This document shows positions 6,533-12,289 of a DNA stretch of 12,289 nt, in pieces. Source of the stretch: an uncultured Rhodanobacter sp. (GTDB taxonomy: Bacteria; Pseudomonadota; Gammaproteobacteria; Xanthomonadales; Rhodanobacteraceae); assembly GCA_903827735.1 (NCBI GenBank), contig CAIKJM010000135.1, positions 1 to 12,289 on the forward strand. Direction: 5' to 3'. How positions within the stretch are numbered: position 1 is the stretch's first letter; each line of letters begins with the position of its first letter. The notes beneath the pieces are model-generated. The model was not told the origin of the DNA, made no database searches, and was given only the letters and a program-made list of their open reading frames with translations. The translations under genes were made by a program, and so were the position numbers.

Positions 6533-8434
6533 TTGAGCCACTCCGACACCATTCTACTTGATGGCAACCATCTCACTCGCGCGCAGCTGGTTGCCGTGGC
6601 GCGTTCCGGCAGCAAGGTGTCGCTCGATCCCTCGGGCCTAAAGCGCGTGCAGCACGCGGCTGATTTTCTGGCCGAAAAAGTCAGCTGCGGTGAACCGACC
6701 TACGGCGTCACGACCGGCTTCGGCAGCAATGCCGACAAGCTGCTCGGCGCGCATCGTCTGCGCGACGAGTTGCCGGGAGGCAACCCGCATGAGACCGAAG
6801 GCACGCTGCTGGAAGAGTTGCAGCACAACCTGATCATCACCCACGCGGTTTGCGTGGGTAAGCCGTTCAGCGAGGAAGTGGTGCGAGCGATGCTGCTGAT
6901 CCGCATCAACACGCTGATGCGCGGTCATTCGGGCATTCGGGTCAGCACGCTGGAAGCGCTAACCGCGATGCTTAACGCCGGCGTGGTGCCGGTGGTGCCA
7001 GAAAAAGGTTCGGTCGGTGCGAGCGGTGACCTGGCCCCACTGTCGCATCTGGCGATCGTGCTGCTGGGCGGTGGCGAGGCGTTTTACCAGGGCGAACGCA
7101 TGTCGGGCGCCGAGGCGCTGAAGCGCGCCGGGCTGTCGCCGATTCGCCTGTCCTTCAAGGAGGGTCTTGCGCTCAACAACGGCACCGCGCAGATGCTGGC
7201 AACCGCCGCGCTGGCGTTGGACACGCTGGAGCAATTGCTCGATACCGCCGATCTTGCGGCGTCGATGACGCTCGACGCATTCGCCGGCCGCAGTGGGGCA
7301 TTGCGACCGGAAGTGCACGCGCTGCGCCCGCATCCGGGGCAGGTGGAGACCGCGGCCAACGTGCGCGAACTGCTGGTCGGCTCCACGCTGGTCGATATCC
7401 CGTATCACCTGGTGCCGCGCTTCAAATCATGGAGCGCCGAAGCCTGGAGCGAGCCGGACGACCAGGCGCTAAGCTTCGATATCGGCTGGGACTGGGTGCC
7501 GGCCAACCAGCGGCACGGTCGCGAGGCCTTCTACAGCCGTTTTCTACCGTTCAAGGGCGGTAAAAAGCATCAGCCGCAGGACGCCTACAGCCTGCGCTGC
7601 ATGCCGCAGGTGCACGGCGCCGTGCGCGATGCGTGGGCGCAGGCGTGTCGTGTAATCGATATCGAATTGAACTCGGTCACCGACAACCCGCTGATCTTCC
7701 CCGATGCGGAAGATGCGCAGTTCATCGAGGATCAGGTGATTTCGGCCGGCCACTTCCACGGCATGCCGCTGGCGCTGGCAATGAGCTACGTCAAGGCGGC
7801 GATTCCCGTGCTGGCGTCGATTTCCGAGCGGCGGCTCAACAAGCTGGTCGATCCGGCCACCAACGACGGCCTGCCTGCGTTTCTGACCGGCAACGAGGAC
7901 GGCACCGATTCCGGCTTCATGATCGTGCAGTACACGGCAGCGGCTCTGGTCAACGATCTGGCCACGCGTGCGCACCCGGCCAGCGTGTATTCGATACCAA
8001 CCAGTTCGAATGCCGAAGACCATGTCTCGATGGGCGCCAACGAAGCGCGCCACGTGCTGGAAATGACCGAAGACCTCAGCCACGTACTGGCCCTGGAAAT
8101 CTACACCGCCGCGCAGGCGCTCGATTTTCGTCAGGCCATGCTGAACGCTGCGCGCCGGCTGGCCGGACGCGCCGGCTGGCAGGCGATTTCGGAAAAGATT
8201 GCCAATGCGCCGCGCGAAGGTCACGCACACTACCCGCAGTTTGTGGCCGAGGTGCAGCAGCTCACGTTCGCGCTGGCCGAGGTGGGTGATTTCCACGCGG
8301 GAACGCGCGTGCGCGAGGCCCATGCCGTGCTGCGTCAACATATCGATTTTATGCATCGCGATCGTGCGATGGATGGCGAGGTACGCACCGTGTGCGAGCT
8401 GGTCCAGCAAGGCGCGTTTCGTCGATCGCACTGA
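6533..8434 (+). CDS. hutH: Long MIO-type histidine/aromatic amino-acid ammonia-lyase
   Basis: The 633-aa protein belongs to the lyases that eliminate ammonia from histidine, phenylalanine or tyrosine. The Ala163-Ser164-Gly165 triad in GSVGASGDLAPLSH would cyclise to the MIO cofactor. Tyr57 in YGVTTGFG, His in LIITHAVCVG, Asn in LALNNGTAQ, YSLRCMPQVHG, NSVTDNPLIF and SSNAEDHVSMG cover the known active-site positions. The His-type lyase Glu is kept in AEDHVSM, but the usual Gln before it is Ala. HutH enzymes have about 510 aa; here roughly 55 extra residues lie around 284-343, rich in Trp and charge (SWSAEAWSEPDDQ, WDWVPANQRH), plus a C-terminal extension of about 40-50. No hutU, hutI, hutC or hutG is in the window, so histidine degradation is not confirmed and substrate is uncertain. 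The start is TTG with GAGG 5 nt upstream. A DUF6165 gene follows after 22 nt. Confidence 0.85.
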   Translation: MSHSDTILLDGNHLTRAQLVAVARSGSKVSLDPSGLKRVQHAADFLAEKVSCGEPTYGVTTGFGSNADKLLGAHRLRDELPGGNPHETEGTLLEELQHNLIITHAVCVGKPFSEEVVRAMLLIRINTLMRGHSGIRVSTLEALTAMLNAGVVPVVPEKGSVGASGDLAPLSHLAIVLLGGGEAFYQGERMSGAEALKRAGLSPIRLSFKEGLALNNGTAQMLATAALALDTLEQLLDTADLAASMTLDAFAGRSGALRPEVHALRPHPGQVETAANVRELLVGSTLVDIPYHLVPRFKSWSAEAWSEPDDQALSFDIGWDWVPANQRHGREAFYSRFLPFKGGKKHQPQDAYSLRCMPQVHGAVRDAWAQACRVIDIELNSVTDNPLIFPDAEDAQFIEDQVISAGHFHGMPLALAMSYVKAAIPVLASISERRLNKLVDPATNDGLPAFLTGNEDGTDSGFMIVQYTAAALVNDLATRAHPASVYSIPTSSNAEDHVSMGANEARHVLEMTEDLSHVLALEIYTAAQALDFRQAMLNAARRLAGRAGWQAISEKIANAPREGHAHYPQFVAEVQQLTFALAEVGDFHAGTRVREAHAVLRQHIDFMHRDRAMDGEVRTVCELVQQGAFRRSH

Positions 8435-8456
8435 ATCCCTACTGCGGAGTTTTACC

Positions 8457-8855
8457 ATGAGCCTTATCCAGACCCCGGTGTCCTACGGCGAGCTGATCGA
8501 CAAGATCACCATTCTCGAAATCAAGTCGCGCCGCATCACCGACGACGCCAAACTGGCCAACGTACGCAACGAGCTGGACATGCTCAACGCGACGTGGGCG
8601 AACGACTCGGCGTCACAGATCGATATTGCCGACGAGCGCGAGCGCCTGCACACGGTCAACGAGACGCTGTGGGATATCGAGGACGCGATCCGCATGAAGG
8701 AGCGTGCGCAGGCCTTCGATCAGGAGTTCATCGAGCTGGCGCGCGCCGTGTATTTCCGCAACGACGAGCGCGCCGCGTTCAAGCGCGAGATCAATCTCAA
8801 GCTGGGTTCGGAGCTGGTCGAAGAAAAGTCGTACCAGGATTACCGCGCGGTCTAA
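8457..8855 (+). CDS. DUF6165 family protein
   Basis: This 132-aa soluble protein has no signal peptide. Its text (TPVSYGELIDKITILEIKSR near the N-terminus, ERLHTVNETLWDIEDAIR in the middle, AVYFRNDERAAFKREINLKLGSELVEEKSY near the end) matches the pattern I know as DUF6165, whose function is unknown. It is mostly helical and strongly charged. The ATG is well supported by GGAG at 8446-8449 with 7 nt spacing. It starts 22 nt after the lyase gene and is probably cotranscribed with it. It converges on the GT9 gene with only 21 nt between the stops. I recall relatives near glycosyltransferase and LPS genes, so a link to the neighbour is possible but not shown. Confidence 0.8.
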   Translation: MSLIQTPVSYGELIDKITILEIKSRRITDDAKLANVRNELDMLNATWANDSASQIDIADERERLHTVNETLWDIEDAIRMKERAQAFDQEFIELARAVYFRNDERAAFKREINLKLGSELVEEKSYQDYRAV

Positions 8856-8876
8856 CGGCTTATCCGCGCCGCGCCA

Positions 8877-9938
8877 TTAGCGTAGGCCGAGGTAGAGTGC
8901 GGCGGCATCGAAGCGCTCGATCACATCGTCCACGCTGATCAGGTCCATCACGCCGGGCCGCTCGATCTTGCTACCCCAGGCCAGTTCGCTGGCGGGTTTG
9001 CCGAAGTATTTTTGCGCCGCCGCGTCGTATCTGTCGACGCACCAGCGCCGGTCCGAATACGGGCCGGAGCGGTCCGGATTGCTCGCAGCATGCAGGCCGA
9101 GCACCTTCGTGCCGACCGCGTTGGCCATATGCATCGGGCCGGAGTCCGGGGTCAGCACCAGCTGCGCCCGAGCCAGCATGGCCATCAGACGTTTGAGCGT
9201 GTCTTTGCTGGTCAGGTCCAGCGGCGTGCGTTGACAAGCGGCCAGCACGGCGTCGGCCATCGCACGTTCACCGGATGACGGGCCGCCGATCAGGGCCACA
9301 CGCCAGCCGCGCCCGGCGGCGTAGTCCATGACGGCGGCATAGCGCTCGGGCCGCCAGTTGCGCAGTGCGTGGCTCGAGGTCGGGCTGACCAGCAGCGTCG
9401 GCGTGTCGCCGGGCAATGCCTCAGCCGCCCAGGCGTGCGCCTCGTCCGGTACGGGAATATCCCAGCGCACCTGCGTCTGCTTCAGGCCCAGTGGCTCGAC
9501 GAAGCTGCCCAGTGCATCAAGCACATGCTCGCCGCTGCGCGCCGGGATGCGCCGATTGATCACCAGGCCGTGCAGATCTTTCGAACGCGCAGCGTCGTAG
9601 CCAATCCGCTGCGTCGCCTTGATTCCCAGGCTCAGCAGGTTGGATCGCATCGCCACCTGCATCTGCAGCAGTGCATCGAAATGCCGGCCGCGCAATACAC
9701 GATGGACCTCGCGCATACCCGCCCAGCCCGCGCTTTTGTCGAACGTGACGAACGCCACGCCGGGCAGGTCGCCAACCAGCTTGCGCTCGAGCTTGCCGAT
9801 GATCCACGTCAGTGACGTTTGCGGCCACGCCTGCTGCAGCGTACGCACTAGCGGCACCACGTGCGTGACGTCACCGATGGCGGAGGTGCGCAGCAGGCAG
9901 ATGGATGATGGCGTGGACAGGGTAGAGGAGGCGGTCAT
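8877..9938 (-). CDS. Glycosyltransferase family 9 (heptosyltransferase-like) protein
   Basis: The 353-aa GT-B fold protein is on the - strand. The N-terminal LRTSAIGDVTHVVPLVRTLQ (residues 16-35) is the GT9 start motif. The C-terminal half carries VSPTSSHALRNWRPERYA and TPDSGPMHMANAVGTKVLGLH, the nucleotide-sugar binding core with its D-S-G-x-x-H, and then ASNPDRSGPYS. GT9 enzymes add ADP-heptose to the LPS inner core at the cytoplasmic face of the inner membrane. Which heptosyl position it uses (WaaC-, WaaF- or WaaQ-like) cannot be told. The ATG at 9938 is preferred because residues just before it are Ser/Pro-rich filler; an ATG at 9983 would add 15 residues. Neither has a ribosome site. It is divergent from kdkA, which also acts on inner-core LPS. 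Confidence 0.85.
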   Translation of the reverse strand: MTASSTLSTPSSICLLRTSAIGDVTHVVPLVRTLQQAWPQTSLTWIIGKLERKLVGDLPGVAFVTFDKSAGWAGMREVHRVLRGRHFDALLQMQVAMRSNLLSLGIKATQRIGYDAARSKDLHGLVINRRIPARSGEHVLDALGSFVEPLGLKQTQVRWDIPVPDEAHAWAAEALPGDTPTLLVSPTSSHALRNWRPERYAAVMDYAAGRGWRVALIGGPSSGERAMADAVLAACQRTPLDLTSKDTLKRLMAMLARAQLVLTPDSGPMHMANAVGTKVLGLHAASNPDRSGPYSDRRWCVDRYDAAAQKYFGKPASELAWGSKIERPGVMDLISVDDVIERFDAAALYLGLR

Positions 9939-9964
9939 CGGGCTTGGGCTAGACGGACGTGGGC

Positions 9965-9970
9965 TAGAAT
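9965..9970 (+). promoter_or_regulatory. Candidate -10 box for kdkA
   Basis: TAGAAT matches 5 of 6 positions of the -10 consensus in the divergent region between the GT9 gene and kdkA. The only upstream -35-like string is TTGGGC at 9944-9949, with a short 15-bp spacer. The same spot read on the - strand gives TATTCT, a poorer candidate for the GT9 gene. Confidence 0.3.
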
Positions 9971-10027
9971 AAAAAGCTGACATTGGCGCGCATGCACGGC
10001 GTCATAGACCCGACGCCACCAGGCAGG

Positions 10028-10756
10028 ATGATGCAGGAACGAACGCTCAAAGATACAGCCGATGGGATCCTGTTCGATGCCGATGTGTCGCCAGCGGTCG
10101 ACGCCGACTGGTTTTCCGCCAACTACTGGCGAGCGCGCGGCGCGCTGCACGTGCAGTCGGGTGGGCGCGGTGGCGTGGCCGTGATCAACACGCCGGCAGG
10201 CGAATGCGTGCTTCGGCACTATCGTCGCGGCGGCATGGTGGCCGCGCTGCTGGGTGATCGCTATCTGTGGACCGGTGCCGATCGAACGCGCGCCTTTGCC
10301 GAGTTCCGCCTGCTCGGTGCCATCGCGCAGCTCGGTCTGCCGGGACCGCAGGTGGTGGCCGCCCGCTACCGGCGCCGGGGTTTCTACTATTCCGCGGACC
10401 TGATGACGCGTCGTATTGCCGATGCGCACACGCTGGCCGAATGCCTGGCCGCCAGACAACTCAATGCGGACATGGCGGCCCAGGTCGGCGTGCTGATCGC
10501 TCGGTTCCATCGCGCAGGCGTCTGGCATGCCGACTTGAACGCGCACAATATTCTCGTGACGCCAGGGCAGCTCTACCTCATCGACTTCGATCGCGGCGAG
10601 CTGCGCGCGCCCGCGTTGGCGTGGCGGCTTGCCAATCTGCAGCGTCTGCGACGCTCGCTGGTGAAGCTTGGTGCCGCGGCGCAAAGCGATGCGGCATTCG
10701 ATCAGGCCATCTGGCAGCCCCTGCTGCAGGCCTATCAGCGTACATTTGGCGCATGA
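10028..10756 (+). CDS. kdkA: 3-deoxy-D-manno-octulosonic acid (Kdo) kinase
   Basis: The 242-aa inner-membrane-associated enzyme phosphorylates Kdo of Kdo-lipid A at O-4 with ATP, making the single phosphorylated-Kdo inner core of organisms such as Haemophilus and Xanthomonas. The catalytic loop HADLNAHNILV is at residues 167-177 (D169 base, N174 metal) and the metal-binding DFD at 186-188 (LIDFDRGE) replaces the usual kinase DFG. VLRHYRRGGMVA and RYLWTGADRTRAFAEFRLL are conserved family stretches. The start is uncertain among ATG 9992, 10028 and 10031. I choose 10028, since AGG at 10021-10023 could serve 10028 or 10031 and the family-like region ILFDAD follows shortly. Its stop overlaps the next gene by 4 nt (ATGA), so the two are translationally coupled. 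Confidence 0.92.
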   Translation: MMQERTLKDTADGILFDADVSPAVDADWFSANYWRARGALHVQSGGRGGVAVINTPAGECVLRHYRRGGMVAALLGDRYLWTGADRTRAFAEFRLLGAIAQLGLPGPQVVAARYRRRGFYYSADLMTRRIADAHTLAECLAARQLNADMAAQVGVLIARFHRAGVWHADLNAHNILVTPGQLYLIDFDRGELRAPALAWRLANLQRLRRSLVKLGAAAQSDAAFDQAIWQPLLQAYQRTFGA

Positions 10757-11511
10757 ACTGGCATCTGCATTTTCTCGGCGTCGGCGCCGCCCATGCGGTG
10801 GAGCTGGGTTCGTCGTCGGCGGTACTCGAGCGAAACGGCGAACCGCTGCTGCTGATCGATTGCGGCCCCGATACGCTGGACCGCTATCAGTCTGCTTACG
10901 GTAGACCACCGTCCGCGTTGTTCATCACGCACACGCATATGGACCATGTCGCGGGGCTGGAGCGTCTGTTTTTCCGGCTATGGTTTGACGAGGCCCTGCG
11001 CGGCACCACCAAGGTCTTTCTGCATGCTGCGCTGCTGCCGTGGCTGCAGGCGCGCGTCGCGGACTATCCAGGTGCGCTCGCTGAAGGCGGTGTCAATTAC
11101 TGGGAGGCTTTCCGGCTGGTGCCGTGCACGCGCGGATTCTGGCTGGAGGGGCTGTGGTTCGACGTGTTCGGCACGCGCCACCACGCGCCGGGAACCTCGT
11201 ATGGCGTGGCGCTGGACGGCAGCTTTGTCTACACCGGCGACACCCGGCCGATTCCCGAGGTCCTGGGGCGGTACGCCGGCGGGCCGGAGCTGATTGCCCA
11301 CGATTGCGGCCTGATCGGCAATCCATCGCACACGGGCGTGGACGATCTTGAGCGTGAATACACCGCTTCGCTGCGCGCGCAATGCCTGCTCTACCACTAT
11401 GGCAGCACTGCCGACGGGGCTGCACTTGCTTCCCGCGGATTTCGTGTTGCAGGCACGGATGAGCGTGTGGCGCTGGCGACGCCGGCCAGTCCCAGGGCCG
11501 ATGCGGGCTGA
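10753..11511 (+). CDS. MBL-fold metallohydrolase (RNase Z/PhnP-like)
   Basis: The 252-aa cytoplasmic protein has the metallo-beta-lactamase fold. The HxHxDH motif is H60-T-H62-M-D64-H65, followed by H143/H144 (GTRHHAPGTSYG), D163 (VYTGDTRP) and H215 (LLYHYGS), so two zinc sites look complete. The general plan resembles RNase Z, PhnP and related phosphodiesterases, but I see no exosite arm of tRNase Z, and the substrate is unknown. NPSHTG at 190-195 could contribute. The ATG overlaps the kdkA stop by 4 nt, which fixes the start and indicates cotranscription with kdkA. A role in LPS or cofactor metabolism is only suggested by that coupling. Confidence 0.88.
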   Translation: MNWHLHFLGVGAAHAVELGSSSAVLERNGEPLLLIDCGPDTLDRYQSAYGRPPSALFITHTHMDHVAGLERLFFRLWFDEALRGTTKVFLHAALLPWLQARVADYPGALAEGGVNYWEAFRLVPCTRGFWLEGLWFDVFGTRHHAPGTSYGVALDGSFVYTGDTRPIPEVLGRYAGGPELIAHDCGLIGNPSHTGVDDLEREYTASLRAQCLLYHYGSTADGAALASRGFRVAGTDERVALATPASPRADAG

Positions 11512-11527
11512 GCCGAGCAACACTCGC

Positions 11528-11556
11528 TTGCCTGCAAACGGCCCGGACGCTATCCT
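11528..11556 (+). promoter_or_regulatory. Candidate promoter of the tRNA-Ser/ffs region
   Basis: A -35 box TTGCCT (4 of 6) and a -10 box TATCCT (4 of 6) are separated by exactly 17 bp. Transcription from it would give a leader of about 40 nt before tRNA-Ser. A 7-bp inverted repeat (CGGCCCG 11539-11545 / CGGGCCG 11570-11576) overlaps it. Confidence 0.5.
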
Positions 11557-11601
11557 TCCGCTTCTTTGTCGGGCCGGATGGCTTGATGGAAGAGGTTGCA
11601 A

Positions 11602-11691
11602 GGAGAGGTGTCCGAGTGGTTGAAGGAGCACGCCTGGAAAGTGTGTATACGGTCAAACGTATCGCGGGTTCGAATCCCGCTCTCTCCGCCA
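11602..11691 (+). tRNA. tRNA-Ser (anticodon GGA)
   Basis: This is a 90-nt type II tRNA. The acceptor stem GGAGAGG pairs with TCTCTCC, with one G-T wobble at 7-66. The anticodon stem CACGC/GTGTG encloses CTGGAAA, giving anticodon GGA for codons TCC and TCT. A long variable arm (TATACG...CGTAT) follows, as expected for tRNA-Ser. The T loop is TTCGAAT with stem GCGGG/CCCGC. CCA is encoded, with discriminator G. Only a bare T5 run (11693-11697), with no hairpin, follows, so read-through into ffs 79 nt downstream is possible. Confidence 0.97.
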
Positions 11692-11770
11692 ATTTTTGAG
11701 TGATAGGCGCGACAGGCCAAAAGCCGGGCGCGCTGAAACACACAAGCTAAGCAATCAGCTTGACGTCTAT

Positions 11771-11880
11771 GGTGGCCCCGTCGGTCCCCCCGCGACGATA
11801 GTTCGCAAACTCCGCCAGGTCCGGAAGGAAGCAACGGTAGCGAATGATTCGGGTGCCGGGGTGTGGCTGGCGGGGCCGCC
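11771..11880 (+). ncRNA. ffs: 4.5S signal recognition particle RNA
   Basis: This is the RNA core of the SRP, which binds Ffh and delivers nascent membrane proteins to FtsY. The diagnostic domain IV loop CCAGGTCCGGAAGGAAGCA lies at 11815-11833 and contains the GGAA tetraloop and the Ffh-binding internal loops. The ends close a long stem: GGTGGCCCCG (11771-11780) pairs with CGGGGCCGCC (11871-11880) with one T-G wobble. GTGCCGGGGTGTGGCTGGC on the 3' side matches the E. coli RNA plan. The length of about 110 nt matches E. coli (114). Exact ends are inferred from pairing. No clear promoter of its own was found in the 79 nt upstream. Confidence 0.93.
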
Positions 11881-11888
11881 GCCTTTTT
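11869..11888 (+). terminator. Intrinsic terminator of ffs
   Basis: GGCGG (11869-11873) and CCGCC (11879-11883) form a 5-bp stem with a 5-nt loop, followed directly by TTTTT. It overlaps the 3' arm of the ffs end stem, so terminator and mature fold compete. Confidence 0.65.
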
Positions 11889-11955
11889 CGGGTCCGCCTC
11901 GCAGCCCGTGCGACAGTCACGGCGCAGAATGGCCGCCACCGCGCGGCGTTGGCTA

Positions 11956-11984
11956 CTGACTTGCCATCGCCGACTTGGCACAAT
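11956..11984 (+). promoter_or_regulatory. Candidate dnaX promoter
   Basis: CTGACT (4 of 6) and CACAAT (4 of 6) are separated by 17 bp and would start transcription about 20 nt before the dnaX ATG. A perfect 10-bp palindrome CCAACGTTGG (11996-12005) follows. Neither box is strong. Confidence 0.3.
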
Positions 11985-12010
11985 CCTCCTTTGCCCCAAC
12001 GTTGGTTGCC

Positions 12011-12289
12011 ATGTCCTATCAGGTACTCGCACGCAAGTGGCGCCCGCGCAAGTTCGCCGAGCTGGTCGGGCAGGAGCACGTGGTGCGCGCGCTCACCAAT
12101 GCGCTCGATACCGGCCGCATGCATCATGCCTACTTGTTCACCGGTACGCGCGGCGTCGGCAAGACCACGATCGCGCGCATTTTCGCCAAGTCGCTGAACT
12201 GCGAACGCGGGCAGTCGGCGGACCCTTGCGGCGAATGCTCGGTCTGCACCTCGGTCGATGAGGGTCGCTTCGTCGACCTGCTGGAAATC
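12011..12289 (+). CDS. dnaX: DNA polymerase III subunit gamma/tau (5' part)
   Basis: The first 93 residues of the clamp-loader ATPase are present; the reading frame runs off the right edge, so this is a partial gene by window cut and not a broken one. The N-terminus MSYQVLARKWRPRKFAELVGQ is family-typical. The Walker A P-loop GTRGVGKT is at residues 45-52. The zinc-binding cysteines C64, C73, C76 and C79 are at the same positions as in E. coli DnaX. The ATG at 12011 is the only sensible start, though no Shine-Dalgarno sequence is visible. ffs lies just upstream; in many bacteria a ybaB-recR pair follows dnaX, which would be outside the window. Confidence 0.97.
   Translation, partial: MSYQVLARKWRPRKFAELVGQEHVVRALTNALDTGRMHHAYLFTGTRGVGKTTIARIFAKSLNCERGQSADPCGECSVCTSVDEGRFVDLLEI

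Noticed and set aside
6533..8434. A histidine-utilisation (hut) operon
   Set aside because: Only the lyase is present; hutU, hutI, hutG and hutC are absent on either side, so the operon is not supported in this window.
7544..8458. A 304-codon open frame antisense to the lyase gene
   Set aside because: It is a shadow of the lyase frame; the composition is His/Arg/Gly-rich and there is no start signal.
9983..10027. Start of kdkA at TTG 9983 and of the GT9 gene at the facing ATG 9983
   Set aside because: This would make the two divergent genes overlap at their first codons and leave no room for promoters. Both extensions lack family-like sequence and ribosome sites.
9935..10909. A 324-codon open frame antisense to kdkA and the start of the MBL gene
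   Set aside because: It overlaps two well-supported genes and shows no domain.

Overview
The window is chromosomal DNA from a GC-rich gammaproteobacterium, most likely of the Xanthomonadales (Rhodanobacteraceae/Xanthomonadaceae: Dyella, Rhodanobacter, Xanthomonas and relatives). This is inferred from the remembered style of HisS, KdkA and the two-SPOR DedD-like protein, the Kdo-kinase/heptosyltransferase (LPS) genes, the dedD-cvpA-purF order, and the base composition. No database search was possible. No phage, IS element, CRISPR array or defence system is visible. It is mostly housekeeping chromosome with a few unusual elements.

Layout. (1) 1-3341: a + strand block dedD-like / cvpA / purF, the gammaproteobacterial folC-dedD-cvpA-purF neighbourhood; folC would lie just left of the window. 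It covers cell-division SPOR peptidoglycan binding, a CvpA membrane protein, and the first committed step of purine synthesis. (2) 3392-4195: a DUF455 ferritin-like protein with a complete set of putative di-iron ligands. It is separated from purF by a stretch that can form two mutually exclusive 10-bp hairpins. (3) 4370-4642: a small DUF4242 (SCO4226-type, possibly nickel-binding) protein. It converges on a tRNA-Pro(CGG) gene on the - strand that has its own promoter and terminator. (4) 4954-6336: hisS. (5) 6385-6471: a large compound inverted repeat (two 32-nt arms, 30 of 32 matching, each arm itself palindromic). (6) 6533-8855: an atypically long MIO-type histidine/aromatic amino-acid ammonia-lyase (633 aa) followed 22 nt later by a DUF6165 protein. 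No other hut genes are nearby. (7) 8877-11511: an LPS-core module, with a GT9 heptosyltransferase-like gene on the - strand, divergent from kdkA (Kdo kinase), which overlaps an MBL-fold metallohydrolase gene by 4 nt. (8) 11602-12289: tRNA-Ser(GGA), the 4.5S SRP RNA (ffs) and the 5' end of dnaX, which runs off the right edge.

How the parts relate: dedD, cvpA and purF look like one transcriptional neighbourhood. hisS, the two tRNAs and ffs serve translation and protein targeting. kdkA and the GT9 gene serve the inner core of lipopolysaccharide. The lyase/DUF6165 pair is the least explained part of the window. No stretch over 300 bp lacks a feature; the longest protein-gene-free gap (11512-12010) holds tRNA-Ser and ffs.
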